Source of the DNA: Planctomycetota bacterium
GTDB taxonomy: Bacteria; Planctomycetota; Planctomycetia; Pirellulales; Pirellulaceae
Reading direction: 5' to 3'
NCBI GenBank assembly: GCA_963204915.1
Contig: CAUJHS010000014.1
Location: forward strand, 1-64,000
Length of the DNA: 64,000 nucleotides
In this document: positions 25,524 to 34,742 of the stretch, piece after piece
How positions within the stretch are numbered: the first letter of the stretch is position 1
Layout of the letters: the number at the start of each line of letters is the position of its first letter
Translations under genes and position numbers: made by a program
The notes under the pieces: model-generated
What the model saw: only the letters and a program-made list of their open reading frames with translations
Database searches by the model: none
Told to the model about the DNA's origin: nothing

Positions 25524-26749
25524 CTCAGCAAGTTCAGGCAAGTTTGAATGAGGAAGGCGTTGATGAAGTCGATGAAAAACGCGCCGACCATGGGAACCAC
25601 CAGGAACGCCCGCGGCGCCGCCCCGTACCGCCGGACCAGGGCGTCCATGTTGGCCATGGCGTTGGCGGTGGTGCCCATCATGAAGCCGTAGAAACCGCCC
25701 GCCATCACGGCGGCTTCGTAATCGCGGCCCATGGCGCCAAACAGCGGCCAGCGGCAGAACGCCGCCACTAGTCCCGCTTGGGCGATCAGGATGACCACCA
25801 ACGGCGCCGCGACCGCCGCCAAGCGCCACAGTTCCAGCGTCATCAACGAGAGCACCAGGAAGAACGACAACGCCACGTTGCCCAGTTCGTCCAGGTCGCG
25901 CTGCGACAAGCCTAGCCAGCCGGTCGCGTCGTCCAGGTTCCGCATGATCGCGGCGACCACCATCGCGCCAATGTACGCCGGTAATGTCACGCCGACGGCG
26001 GTGATGGCGCCGCTGACCCAAGAACCCACCCACATGGCTACCAGGATCAGCCCCACACTTTTCAACAACACAAACGCCGCGACATCTTCCCCCTTGGGAA
26101 CACGTTCCACGGGTGCAGGAAGCTGAGACTCCACCACTTCGGCGGCGGTGTCGGGCGTGCGGGACGGTGTGGCGGGCGGCGGTCTTCGCCGATGGCGTTC
26201 AATGAGCAAGGTACCCACCGGACCGCCCAGTAAGCCCGCCGTGACGATTCCGCTCATCGCGGCAGCCACGGCAATGGCGCTGGCGCCGGGAATGCCTGCT
26301 TCTTCGAACTGCGGCGCAAAAGCCAGCCCCGTGGCAGGCCCCCCGGCGAAGGGGACTGATCCACACAAGACCCCAAACAGGGCGGGTTGCCCCATCAGCA
26401 AGGCGAGCGCCATGCCCAACACGTTTTGCAGCACCGCCGCCGCGCCGCTGAGGGCCAAAAAGAGCAACACCTGGGGGCCCCCTTTCGCCAACAGACCGAA
26501 GCTCGCTCCGAACCCGATGGCGGTAAAAAACGCAATCATCAAGGGCTCGCGCAGCGTGACATCCAACTGAACCAGCTCGACCTCCCACTGCCGGGCGATA
26601 AGCGATGCCGCCGCCACGGCCAGCCCGCCCACCACCGGCGCCGGCACGTTATACCAAGCCAGCGGCGGCGCCGCGCGGCGCAGCACATCGCCGAAAAACA
26701 GCGCAACGGCGGCAAACGCCAAAGTTTCGACGGCCGTGAGTTCCAACAT
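25520..26749 (-). CDS. Sodium/glutamate symporter-like transporter (GltS family)
   Basis: Starting at ATG 26749 (MLELTAVETLAFAAVALFFG), which lines up with the usual GltS N-terminus, the protein has ~409 residues and about ten helices. ATG 26779 or TTG 26854 would add 10 or 35 residues. Family features include NVPAPVVGGLAVAA and, near the first re-entrant loop, VPFAGGPATGLAFAPQFEEA. The second half contains the matching repeat, with MAGGFYGFMMGTTANAMANM near the C-terminus. Known members import glutamate with Na+; selectivity here is unproven. The gene converges on the antiporter with a 4-base overlap. Confidence 0.88.
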   Translation of the reverse strand: MLELTAVETLAFAAVALFFGDVLRRAAPPLAWYNVPAPVVGGLAVAAASLIARQWEVELVQLDVTLREPLMIAFFTAIGFGASFGLLAKGGPQVLLFLALSGAAAVLQNVLGMALALLMGQPALFGVLCGSVPFAGGPATGLAFAPQFEEAGIPGASAIAVAAAMSGIVTAGLLGGPVGTLLIERHRRRPPPATPSRTPDTAAEVVESQLPAPVERVPKGEDVAAFVLLKSVGLILVAMWVGSWVSGAITAVGVTLPAYIGAMVVAAIMRNLDDATGWLGLSQRDLDELGNVALSFFLVLSLMTLELWRLAAVAAPLVVILIAQAGLVAAFCRWPLFGAMGRDYEAAVMAGGFYGFMMGTTANAMANMDALVRRYGAAPRAFLVVPMVGAFFIDFINAFLIQTCLNLLS

Positions 26750-26910
26750 GCACAAGACCAGCCAAGGGAGCAACACCATGCGCGGAGTTCGAACACCGGC
26801 AATGCCTCCCGTTTTCGTCTCTGGCCGACTTGACTGCAATGCCGCACTGCTCAAGACGCCGCTTGCCGCGCCGCCCGGGATGAGTTAGATTTACTTTACG
26901 TTTCCTGCGA

Positions 26911-26983
26911 GGGGGCGTAGCTCAGTTGGGAGAGCGCAGCGTTCGCAATGCTGAGGTCGAGGGTTCGACTCCCTTCGCCTCCA
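26911..26983 (+). tRNA. tRNA-Ala (anticodon CGC)
   Basis: The 73-base cloverleaf has acceptor GGGGGCG paired with CGCCTCC, D-arm GCTCAGTTGGGAGAGC, anticodon stem CAGCG/TGCTG with loop TTCGCAA (anticodon CGC, reading GCG), and a T-arm with GTTCGA-type loop GGGTTCGACTCCC. Discriminator A follows; CCA is not encoded. A strong terminator lies 10 bases downstream. Confidence 0.97.
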
Positions 26984-26993
26984 CTCGCGTAAA

Positions 26994-27026
26994 GCCTTGC
27001 AAGTCAAGCACTTGCAAGGCTTTTTT
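26994..27026 (+). terminator. Rho-independent terminator of tRNA-Ala
   Basis: GCCTTGCAAG (26994-27003) pairs perfectly with CTTGCAAGGC (27011-27020) across a 7-base loop and is followed by TTTTTT. This is a textbook intrinsic terminator, the clearest in the window. Confidence 0.95.
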
Positions 27027-27155
27027 GTTGGTATATCGCTTGGGAGCAAGGCCGGTTCGAATGGGGCTTGGCCGACGCCAAGAGTAGCGATATAACCATT
27101 GCCGCACGGCGTTTCGTGGGGCCAAACCTTATCACACTCCACTCCAAGTAAATCC

Positions 27156-27359
27156 ATGGTAAGAATGACGCGAAACTACGCCGCCGGCATACTCACAGGA
27201 GTTGGAGTCGCTTTGTTTTTTCTTGCCTTGGGCGTGCAGAGTAGCGTCCTGCACTCAGGAATTTTGGAGCATCGAGGGGCGCTCTTCGCAGGTCTGGCGT
27301 TCATTCTGGGCGGCGGCGGAATCATGTTGCGACGACCCAGCGCTCGCGCCGAGTCGTAG
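27156..27359 (+). CDS. Small two-helix membrane protein (hypothetical)
   Basis: ATG 27156 (MVRMTRNYAAGILTGVGVAL; ATG 27165 is the alternative) gives 67 residues with two hydrophobic segments, GILTGVGVALFFLALGVQ and ALFAGLAFILGGGGIML, and a short basic C-terminus. It belongs to no family I recognise. The clean two-helix layout argues for a real gene, but there is no strong ribosome binding site. Confidence 0.5.
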   Translation: MVRMTRNYAAGILTGVGVALFFLALGVQSSVLHSGILEHRGALFAGLAFILGGGGIMLRRPSARAES

Positions 27360-27455
27360 CCCCCTGGAGCGACGGTTCTTGGCTTGTGAAACTTGGCGGC
27401 GGGCGTTCCCGAGCCGCCGGGCCAAACACGGCGTCCAAACGAGAATGCAAAGACC

Positions 27456-27842
27456 ATGACGAATCCGTTTCTGACCGCCACCAACCGGCCGCTCGTGGCC
27501 TTATGCGGCTTACGTGGCGGGTACATACAACTGGCGACCGCCCGGGAAGTGACCGACTACAGTGCTTTGCCGCCGGAGTTGTTCTTCGCGGCGCAGGCGT
27601 GGGCGGCGAAACTGGAAGAGTTGGAAGCGAGGCGCGTTTACTGGATCACCCTCTCCGAGGTGGTGCGTCACCTGCACATTCACCTCTACCCGCGGTGGAG
27701 CGACGACGAACCGCGGGGCCTGGCTTTGTTCGAGCAACGCGAGGCGTCGCCGCAGCCCCCCTGGACCGCCAACGTACGCGATGCGCTTGACGCCTGGAGC
27801 GCAGCGCATGCGGTTCATCTGCTACGCCCGCCGCCGGCGTGA
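27456..27842 (+). CDS. HIT-family-like protein (histidine triad)
   Basis: ATG 27456 (MTNPFLTATN) gives 128 residues. The segment VVRHLHIHLYPRW carries a HxHxH-hydrophobic-hydrophobic histidine triad (HLHIHLY), the catalytic signature of HIT nucleotide hydrolases and transferases. The N-terminal half (PPELFFAAQAWAAKLEELE) has no CxxC zinc site and lacks the usual substrate-binding asparagine stretch, so it is a divergent member. A role in cleaving a nucleoside phosphoramidate or dinucleotide is likely but the substrate is unknown. Confidence 0.7.
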   Translation: MTNPFLTATNRPLVALCGLRGGYIQLATAREVTDYSALPPELFFAAQAWAAKLEELEARRVYWITLSEVVRHLHIHLYPRWSDDEPRGLALFEQREASPQPPWTANVRDALDAWSAAHAVHLLRPPPA

Positions 27843-27904
27843 GGGTGCGGCGAAGTAAGGCTTCCTAGCCCGTCGAAGCGGCGTCGCACTCCTACAAACC
27901 GCGA

Positions 27905-28183
27905 TCAGCCAATGATTGCGGTCACAAGGGCCACGAAGAACCCGAGGCCCATTCCTACCGCGATCAGCGTATCCTGCGTTTCTTCGTCAGCCTTCTCGGC
28001 CTTGGCGAAGCATGCGCCCAACACGCCGCCCACAATGGGCGACGAAAGGGCCGTCGCGGCAATGGCCAGGTCCGACGACGCGCCGGAATGTTGCACGGCG
28101 CGGTAGACGAACGCCACCCACACCGAAGCCGACGCCACCACGACCGGACTAAGCAGGACGAGGCTACGCAAGCTGATCCGCAT
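27905..28183 (-). CDS. Small membrane protein (hypothetical)
   Basis: ATG 28183 (MRISLRSLVLLSPVVVASAS) yields 92 residues with an N-terminal helix, a central hydrophobic segment AIAATALSSPIVGGVLGACF and a C-terminal helix GMGLGFFVALVTAIIG. No family is recognised. It sits between the HIT gene (convergent) and the PQQ-propeller gene (same strand) without clear operon linkage. Confidence 0.5.
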   Translation of the reverse strand: MRISLRSLVLLSPVVVASASVWVAFVYRAVQHSGASSDLAIAATALSSPIVGGVLGACFAKAEKADEETQDTLIAVGMGLGFFVALVTAIIG

Positions 28184-28273
28184 GAGACCAGGTTCGCTCC
28201 CACACAAAAGGCCGAACGCCAGGTGAACCAGCTCAAGCTTCGTACGGCTTGAGCGCGCGGCGCCGTTCCCGCG

Positions 28274-29563
28274 TTAATTCATGTCGCCTTTGGCGCGAAC
28301 ATCATAACAGAGGAGAACTCCCTGTTCGCGAATGTATAGCTTGCCGTCAAGAACAACGGGATGCGCCCAACTGGGGCGTTCGCCGCTGCCCGGGGCTTTG
28401 AACGAGCTGACTTCAACATACTCGGCCGGATCGGCCTTTACGAGCGCTACCGTGCCGTCGGCGTAATGCAAATAAATGTGGCCGTCGGCGGCCGTCACGG
28501 CAATCGAACCGCGGCCGGAGCCGCGATTCTTCCACACTTGCTCGCCCGTGGCCAGCTCGGCGCAGAACAGAATTCCGGCGTCATCCGAGTCGCCGTACAA
28601 GTAGTCGCCCACGAGCACGATTCCGCCGTGCTTGTTGGCCAACTGTTGGTTGAGCGGATAGACCTCGTCAATGACGACTCCGCCTTGACCATCGGCCGAT
28701 TGCCGCAGCAAGGCGCCGCCGCGACGATAGCCGGCGGAAAAGAACACCAGGTTCTCTTGCACGATCGGGGTGGGAATGACTGCCGTCGTTTGGTCGATGG
28801 GGTAGGACCAAAGGAGTTTGCCGTCATCGGCCCGCACGCCTAAGGCGCCGCTGCCGGTGGTTTGCACGTACACGCGCACTCCGTCGATGTTGGCGATGAC
28901 AATCGAAGCGTGCCCCGCTCCGCGATCATCCTCATGCACCGTCGTCCAGCGCACTTCCCCCGTTTTCTTGTCGAGCGCGGCCATCGTGGCTTTGGAGCCG
29001 CCGGGCGTACAAACCACGAGATCGCCGTCGACGAGGACCGACTCGCTGTAGCCCCAACCGTCGGCCTTCTTGCCGCCCAAGTCATCCTTCAGGTGGGTGC
29101 GCCATTGCTCCTTTCCCGTTTCCGCTTGGCAGCAAATCAGTTCGCCGTGCGCGGTGAGGGCGTAAACCGAGTCGCCGTCGACGGTGGGCGTACTGCGCGA
29201 GCTTTGCCAGGTGGGTTGGCCGCTCGTCCAGGCCGGGCCGGTCTTCGTGGCCCAAACCTGCTTTCCGGTTTGCCGGTCCAGGCACAGGAGATATTCGTCG
29301 TCATCCTCGGCCGAAGCGATGCCGTCGGCCAGCGTGTAAATGCGGTCGCCGACAATCGCGAGACTGGAATACCCACGCCCAATGCCCTCGGCTTTCCACG
29401 CCAACGGCGGTCCGTATTTGGGCCATTCTTTGAGCAACCCCTGGTCAGGGGAAACAGCCGTCCGGCCGGCGCCGCGGAACGTCGGCCAATCGGCGGCGAA
29501 GGCGGGAGACACACAGACCGCGAGCAACGCCGACCAAGCGGCGCAACGATAGAGACGAATCAC
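28274..29563 (-). CDS. Exported PQQ/BamB-like beta-propeller protein
   Basis: The GTG at 29563 (VIRLYRCAAWSALLAVCVSP) is chosen because a signal peptide ending AFA-ADW starts there; ATG 29647 would add 28 residues before it. The mature ~405-residue protein starts DWPTFRGAGRTAVSPDQGLL and holds about seven PQQ-like blades (LLCLDRQTGKQVWATKTG, LICCQAETGKEQWRTHL, MAALDKKTGEVRWTTV, CAELATGEQVWKNRGSG). Such propellers are abundant in Planctomycetes; most lack enzymatic residues and probably act as scaffolds or sugar/alcohol dehydrogenase relatives outside the cytoplasm. Confidence 0.88.
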   Translation of the reverse strand: MIRLYRCAAWSALLAVCVSPAFAADWPTFRGAGRTAVSPDQGLLKEWPKYGPPLAWKAEGIGRGYSSLAIVGDRIYTLADGIASAEDDDEYLLCLDRQTGKQVWATKTGPAWTSGQPTWQSSRSTPTVDGDSVYALTAHGELICCQAETGKEQWRTHLKDDLGGKKADGWGYSESVLVDGDLVVCTPGGSKATMAALDKKTGEVRWTTVHEDDRGAGHASIVIANIDGVRVYVQTTGSGALGVRADDGKLLWSYPIDQTTAVIPTPIVQENLVFFSAGYRRGGALLRQSADGQGGVVIDEVYPLNQQLANKHGGIVLVGDYLYGDSDDAGILFCAELATGEQVWKNRGSGRGSIAVTAADGHIYLHYADGTVALVKADPAEYVEVSSFKAPGSGERPSWAHPVVLDGKLYIREQGVLLCYDVRAKGDMN

Positions 29564-29714
29564 AGGCGGGCTTTCAAAAAAGGTTGGGAACGTTGCCCCG
29601 GCCGGGAGGATGTGAGGAAAACTCCCCGAGCGCGAAGCGGTGGTCATCAGGTGGGATGCCCCGTTATTCTACCGGCGGCGGGCGTCGATTTGAAGAACGC
29701 CGCGCATGGACGAA

Positions 29715-30848
29715 CTAACTTTTCAACGCGGCCGCCATGCGCTGCAGCCAGGGTTTCACCTCATCTTTACTCAGTGTTTTCTCGCAAACCAGATCGGCCG
29801 GGAGCGCCGTGAACATGCGTTGCGAGCCCCAACTTCGCGGATACGAGGGAGGGCCCAGCAGCACCGCGCGCCGCCCTTCGAACAAGGGAATGTCTTCCGG
29901 TGAACCTTCGTTCCAGATCCAATGCGCGTGAGCCTCGTAGTCGTTGGGGTCGGGCAAAGTCAAATCGGGCTTCACGGCTTGCCAAGTGTAGAGGTTCCAA
30001 ACGCTCGTTACGGTGTCATTGGTTTGTTGCGGTCCTTTGCCGCGCGCCACATCGGCCACGCGCTGCGATACTCGTCGCCGCGAAAGCCAACCGGTGCGAG
30101 GAAACGCGTCCATGAGCAGTGTGTTGAGTTGGAAGTTATCGACGACGCCGGAAATCTTGCCGAGAATCCCTTGCCCTGTGGCCGGCTCAATCACGACCAG
30201 CGGTTCGTTGTCCAATACCGACAGCATCAACTGGAGCCAGTGTCCGCCCTCGTGATGGTCGGCGATTTGCGCCGCCCAGGAACGCAACGGCTGCGCCGCG
30301 GCGCGGGCCTGCGGACTGACCGAGTACACCGCAATCGCCGGTTGCCAGAATTGCCGCAGCACCGCCCACGCCAGGCTTTCCTGGGGCATGGTGGGGGCGA
30401 CTTCCTCCTGCGCTAACTCGAACACTTCGTGCGGGTCGGGTTCGTTCTCTTCGTTCTCGTCATGCGCATCGCCGTTATTCTGCGATGCGTCCGGTTGTTC
30501 CGCACGCAACTGGTTGGCGATCTGCGGCGCTTGGTCGCGGCAGGCCTGGGCGAATCGGGCGGAAGCCTCCAGCAAAGTGGTGAGCCGGTTGGTCAGCGGC
30601 GCCGCCATCGGCTCAGGATCGCAACCATGCTCGACCAGGGCGCCGCATATCAAGGCGACCATCGCGGCGCGCGTCGAATCCTCCAAATCAAAACAAGCGC
30701 TCAAGGTGCGAACGGCGTTATTGGCTTCTTCGCGCGACGCTTTTTTCGCCGCTTGAAAGAACGCTTGTGCGGCGGCGTTGAGTTGTTCGCCCGTCGCGTC
30801 CGGGTTATGCACCGTGGCGAGGAGTGCTTGAGTCGCCTGGGTCAGCAT
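29715..30848 (-). CDS. Hypothetical soluble protein (377 aa)
   Basis: ATG 30848 (MLTQATQALLATVHNPDATG) is preferred over the upstream GTG-type start at 30902. The N-terminal ~120 residues are helical and alanine-rich. An acidic linker follows (~residues 125-145, rich in D, E and N), then a ~230-residue globular part (LRQFWQPAIAVYSVSPQARA, HEGGHWLQLMLSVLDNEPLV, LLLMDAFPRTGWLSRRR). I do not recognise a domain. It has no signal peptide and reads as a planctomycete-specific cytoplasmic protein, divergent from the kelch-symporter gene. Confidence 0.7.
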   Translation of the reverse strand: MLTQATQALLATVHNPDATGEQLNAAAQAFFQAAKKASREEANNAVRTLSACFDLEDSTRAAMVALICGALVEHGCDPEPMAAPLTNRLTTLLEASARFAQACRDQAPQIANQLRAEQPDASQNNGDAHDENEENEPDPHEVFELAQEEVAPTMPQESLAWAVLRQFWQPAIAVYSVSPQARAAAQPLRSWAAQIADHHEGGHWLQLMLSVLDNEPLVVIEPATGQGILGKISGVVDNFQLNTLLMDAFPRTGWLSRRRVSQRVADVARGKGPQQTNDTVTSVWNLYTWQAVKPDLTLPDPNDYEAHAHWIWNEGSPEDIPLFEGRRAVLLGPPSYPRSWGSQRMFTALPADLVCEKTLSKDEVKPWLQRMAAALKS

Positions 30849-31031
30849 AAAGCCTCCGTCAGGAATCGATCGGCAAAGAACAGCCCGCGCCGGACAAGAC
30901 ACTTACCATACTTCACAAGCCCAGCGGCGGCAACGCAACCCGAGGACGTTGGGCCGCAAGACTTGGACGCAGCGCATGCGGTACAATCCTGGCTCGTTTT
31001 TCTTCCTCGCGATCCAATCGGGAATGTTGCA

Positions 31032-33641
31032 ATGCACGTGCGCCGCGCTTTGCTCACTGGGCTTACCATGGGGCTGATGGGAGCGCTGTCGGCCGGTTGG
31101 CCGGCGGGCGCCGCGGGCGACGATCAAGACGATTCGCGACTTCCCCTGGCATGGCGCGAGTTGGCCGCCGTGCCCGACGCGCTGGGTGTGGCGGCGCCGT
31201 TTGCGGGCGTAGATCAAAACATCTTGCTGGTCGGCGGCGGGGCGAACTTCCCCGAGCGGCCGCCATGGGAAGGCGGCGCCAAGGTCTGGCATGACCGCGT
31301 GTGGGCTTTGGAGCAACCCGAGGGGGCCTGGCGCGAAGTCGGCCGGTTGCCGCGACCGTTGGGCTATGGCGTCTCGTTCACCACAGCCGAAGGCGTGATC
31401 TGTGTCGGCGGGAGCGACGCGCAGCAACATTTCGCCGATGTGTTCCGTCTCTCGCTGCGTGATGGAAAACTTCACACCGAAACGTTGCCTCCCTTGCCCC
31501 AACCTGTAGCCAACGCATGCGGCGCCATGCTCGGGAAAACCTTGTACGTGGCCGGAGGGCTCACTTCGCCGCAGGCCACGAGTACGCTCAAGACCTTTTA
31601 CGCGCTGGACTTGAGCGCCGCAAAACCGCAGTGGGAAGCGCTCGAGCCTTGGCCGGGTCCGCCTCGGATGCTTGCCGTCGCCGCCGCGCAGGATGGCGCC
31701 TTCTTCTTGTTGAGCGGAACCGATTTAGCGGCGGGTCCGGAAGGTCAGCCGGTGCGGCGCTACTTGACCGACGGCTATCGTTTTCAACCGGGGCGAGGTT
31801 GGCGGCCAGTCGCTGAGTCGCCGCACCCGTTGGTCGCGGCGCCGTCGCCTGCTCCCGCGGTTGGCCCCGCACATGTGCTCGTGATGAGTGGCGACGACGG
31901 CTCGAAAGTCAACTTCCAACCGCTCGCGCAGCACCCCGGCTTTCCGTCCACCGTTTTGGCGTATCACACCTTGGCGAACACGTGGACCGCTGTTGGCGAG
32001 ACTCCTGCGCCGCGCGTCACCTCGCCCGTGGTGAACTGGAACAACGCGTGGGTCGTGATCAGCGGCGAGCAGCGCCCCGGCGTGCGTTCGCCGCAAGTGT
32101 GGAGTTTGCAAGTCGGCTCACGGAAGGCGAACTTCGGCTGGTGGAACTACGGCGCGCTGACGCTCTACCCGCTGATTATGCTCGGCGTGGCCTGGCGGGT
32201 GGGACGTAAAGGCACGAGCGACGAGTTCTTCCGCAGCGGACAACGCATTCCCTGGTGGGCCGCCGGCCTGAGCATTTACGCCACGATGCTCAGCAGCATC
32301 ACCTTCATGGCCATTCCGGCCAAAAGTTACGTGACGGATTGGTCGTTCGTGCTGGCGAATCTTTCCGTCCCGCTGCTGGCCCCGCTGATCATCGCGGTGT
32401 ATTTGCCTTTCTACCGGCAGTTGAACGTCACGTCGGCCTATGAGTACTTGGAGCGTCGGTTCAATTTGGCGGCGCGGTGGTTCGCCAGTGCGTCGTTTAT
32501 TGTGCTGCAAGTGGGACGTACGGCGATTGTGCTGTACTTGCCGGCCCTGGCGCTAGCGACGGTGAGCAATTTTGACATGCGCACGTGCATTGCCATCATG
32601 GGCGTGATTTGCATTTTGATGACGTTCGAAGGCGGGCTGGAGTCGGTCGTGTGGACCGATGTCGCACAAACCGTCATTCTGTTGCTCGGCGCGCTGGTCA
32701 CGCTCTTCGTGGCCTGGGGCAGCATTCCCGGCGGCGCCGGGGAAATGTGGCGCATCGCCCAGGCCGACGACAAATTTTGGAGCGGAATGCGCTGGGACGC
32801 CGATCTGACCGTCGCCACCGGTTGGGTCATTCTGCTGGGGAATTTGTTCATCACGCTCGGCTCGTACACGGCCGGGCAAGACGTGGTGCAGCGATACATT
32901 TCGACCAAAGACCGCCGCGCCGCGGCCCGCTCGATCTGGACCAACGCGCTGATGGTGATCCCCTCGACGTTGCTGTTCTTCGCCGTGGGAACCTCGTTGT
33001 ATGTGTTTTACAAATTAAACCCCGAGCGCTTGGACCCCACGTTGAAGAATGATGCGATCTTCCCGCAGTTCATCGTGAACGAATTACCCTTTGGTTTGGG
33101 CGGCTTGGTCGTGGCGGGCATCTTCGCCGCGGCGCAGCCCACGAGCAGCTTGAACAGCATCGCCACAGCCTGGGTGACGGACTTTCATGCCCGCTTGCGG
33201 CCCGGCATGAGCGACGCCGCCCGAGTGCGCGTGGCCAAGCGGGTGACGATTGGCTCGGGCGTGCTGGGAACCGCCGTGGCGCTGTTGATGACCACTTTCG
33301 ACATCGCCTCGGCCTGGGATGCTTTCCTCGGCATGGTCGGATTGACCGGCAGCACGCTGGCGGGGTTGTTCGCTCTGGGCATTTTCTCGCGGCGAGCCCA
33401 CGGACGCGGCGCGATCGTGGGGGCCGTCGCAAGCGTAGCGGTGTTGATTTACGTGCAGCGCGCCACGTCGCTCCATTTCTTCACGTATGGCGCCATTGGC
33501 TTGCTCACCTGTTGCGGCGTAGGTTGGCTGGCCAGTGGGATACTTCCGGCGCCGCCGCGGGACTTGACCGGTTTGACGCTGCACACGCTGACGCGGCCTG
33601 AATGCTCCGCGACGGAGCCCACCATGGCTTCGCAACGGTGA
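31032..33641 (+). CDS. Kelch/NanM-like propeller fused to a sodium:solute symporter (SSS)
   Basis: ATG 31032 (MHVRRALLTGLTMGLMGALS) begins an 869-residue protein with a signal peptide. Residues ~35-360 form a kelch propeller like NanM, the sialic-acid mutarotase (NILLVGGGANFPERPPWEGG, GVSFTTAEGVICVGGSDAQQ, LYVAGGLTSPQATSTLKTFY). Residues ~365-860 form an SSS transporter with about 13 helices (DEFFRSGQRIPWWAAGLSIY, SITFMAIPAKSYVTDWSF, TAGQDVVQRYISTKDRRAAA). The fusion suggests anomer conversion of a sugar acid directly at the import channel. No nan catabolic genes are visible in the window. The TRIC-type gene follows closely. Confidence 0.92.
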   Translation: MHVRRALLTGLTMGLMGALSAGWPAGAAGDDQDDSRLPLAWRELAAVPDALGVAAPFAGVDQNILLVGGGANFPERPPWEGGAKVWHDRVWALEQPEGAWREVGRLPRPLGYGVSFTTAEGVICVGGSDAQQHFADVFRLSLRDGKLHTETLPPLPQPVANACGAMLGKTLYVAGGLTSPQATSTLKTFYALDLSAAKPQWEALEPWPGPPRMLAVAAAQDGAFFLLSGTDLAAGPEGQPVRRYLTDGYRFQPGRGWRPVAESPHPLVAAPSPAPAVGPAHVLVMSGDDGSKVNFQPLAQHPGFPSTVLAYHTLANTWTAVGETPAPRVTSPVVNWNNAWVVISGEQRPGVRSPQVWSLQVGSRKANFGWWNYGALTLYPLIMLGVAWRVGRKGTSDEFFRSGQRIPWWAAGLSIYATMLSSITFMAIPAKSYVTDWSFVLANLSVPLLAPLIIAVYLPFYRQLNVTSAYEYLERRFNLAARWFASASFIVLQVGRTAIVLYLPALALATVSNFDMRTCIAIMGVICILMTFEGGLESVVWTDVAQTVILLLGALVTLFVAWGSIPGGAGEMWRIAQADDKFWSGMRWDADLTVATGWVILLGNLFITLGSYTAGQDVVQRYISTKDRRAAARSIWTNALMVIPSTLLFFAVGTSLYVFYKLNPERLDPTLKNDAIFPQFIVNELPFGLGGLVVAGIFAAAQPTSSLNSIATAWVTDFHARLRPGMSDAARVRVAKRVTIGSGVLGTAVALLMTTFDIASAWDAFLGMVGLTGSTLAGLFALGIFSRRAHGRGAIVGAVASVAVLIYVQRATSLHFFTYGAIGLLTCCGVGWLASGILPAPPRDLTGLTLHTLTRPECSATEPTMASQR

Positions 33642-33679
33642 GCTTGATAACGAAGGCGGCTTGGGAGGATCGTGACGCG

Positions 33680-34291
33680 GTGCAATACTTCTTAGAACAT
33701 TGTGGCATTGCCGTGACGGCCATCTCCGGCGCGCTAGCGGCGCGCGGCAAGCGAGTGGACCTGTTCGGCGTGGTGGTGCTAGCGCTGGTCACGGCGCTGG
33801 GGGGTGGAACGCTGCGCGACGTGGTCTTGGACGCTCGGCCCGTGTTCTGGGTAGGAGACACCTCCTACGCCCTGACCGCCACCGCGTGCGCGCTGGTCGT
33901 GTTCGTCATCGCCCGGTTCTGGGAGATTTCAGGCAAGTGGCTGTTGTGGGCCGACGCGGGCGGCCTGGCCTTGTTCACTTTGCTCGGTGTGGAGAAAGCC
34001 CTGCGCTTGGGCGTTTCGCCCACGGTGGCTGTGGCCATGGGCATTATGACCGGCGTGGCCGGCGGCATGATTCGCGATGTGTTGACCGGAGAGATCCCCC
34101 TGGTGTTTCGCCGGCAGATTTACCTGTACGCCACGGCGTCCTTTTGCGGGGCGCTCGTGTTTGTGCTTTTGCGCGGCGTGATCGACACGGATGCCGCACG
34201 GCTGCTCTCGGCAGGCACCACGCTGCTGCTGCGCCTGGCCGCCATTCAGTGGAGACTTCAACTCCCGGACTTTCAAGCGAAAGAGGCGTAG
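33680..34291 (+). CDS. TRIC/UPF0126 family membrane channel
   Basis: GTG 33680 (reads VQYFLEHCGIAVTAISGALA), with GGGAGG upstream, yields ~203 residues, the usual length for UPF0126. Seven helices carry two glycine-rich repeats: AISGALAARGKRVDLFGVVV with TALGGGTLRDVVLDA, and GMIRDVLTGEIPLVFRR. This matches prokaryotic TRIC channels and glycine-transport relatives. An ATG at 33602 would extend the protein over the end of the upstream symporter gene and is less likely. Ion or solute preference is unproven. Confidence 0.9.
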   Translation: MQYFLEHCGIAVTAISGALAARGKRVDLFGVVVLALVTALGGGTLRDVVLDARPVFWVGDTSYALTATACALVVFVIARFWEISGKWLLWADAGGLALFTLLGVEKALRLGVSPTVAVAMGIMTGVAGGMIRDVLTGEIPLVFRRQIYLYATASFCGALVFVLLRGVIDTDAARLLSAGTTLLLRLAAIQWRLQLPDFQAKEA

Positions 34292-34392
34292 CTGGCGCGG
34301 CTCGCTTGGCGCGACGGCAGCGCGGTACAATGACGGGGCGGTTGCGCGGCGTGTGGTACTTGGTTCGTTTCGTCAACTCGGGAGTGATGGCG

Positions 34393-34716
34393 ATGTCGTT
34401 GGATGAACTACCCCCCATCGTACGGCGCTTGGCGCAAGAACATCCCGAAGTGTGGGCCGCCTTTAATCAACTGGGAGAAGCCACGGCGGCGGCTGGTCCG
34501 CTCGACGCAAAGACCCAGCGGCTCATCAAATTGGCGCTGGCCATTGGCGGTTCGCTGGAAGGGGGCGCGCATGCGCACGTTCGTCAGGGAGTGGCGGACG
34601 GAATCACTCCGGACGAGCTGCGGCATGTCGCCCTGTTAGCCGTGACCACATTGGGCTGGCCCACGGCGGCGCGCGCCTATACCTGGATTGACGACGAACT
34701 CACGCGGGGCGAATAA
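34393..34716 (+). CDS. Carboxymuconolactone decarboxylase/AhpD-like protein without the CxxC pair
   Basis: ATG 34393 (MSLDELPPIVRRLAQEHPEV) has GGAG 8 bases upstream; ATG 34387 is two codons earlier. The 107-residue helical protein fits PF02627: LDAKTQRLIKLALAIGGSLE, GGAHAHVRQGVADGITPDEL, LAVTTLGWPTAARAYTWI. The AhpD-type catalytic cysteines are absent (GAHAHV where C..C..H is common), so it is probably not a peroxidase. It ends 26 bases before the convergent radical SAM gene. Confidence 0.85.
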   Translation: MSLDELPPIVRRLAQEHPEVWAAFNQLGEATAAAGPLDAKTQRLIKLALAIGGSLEGGAHAHVRQGVADGITPDELRHVALLAVTTLGWPTAARAYTWIDDELTRGE

Positions 34717-34742
34717 GCCCGCAACGTTTCCTACGCCAGCCA

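Noticed and set aside
24825-26033. 402-residue minus-strand frame spanning antiporter and GltS genes
   Set aside because: It is antisense to the antiporter and out of frame with GltS; the translation is His/Arg/Gly-rich.
30429-31031. 201-residue upstream extension of the kelch-symporter frame
   Set aside because: It overlaps the opposite-strand hypothetical gene, and a signal peptide starts at 31032, so the later ATG is preferred.
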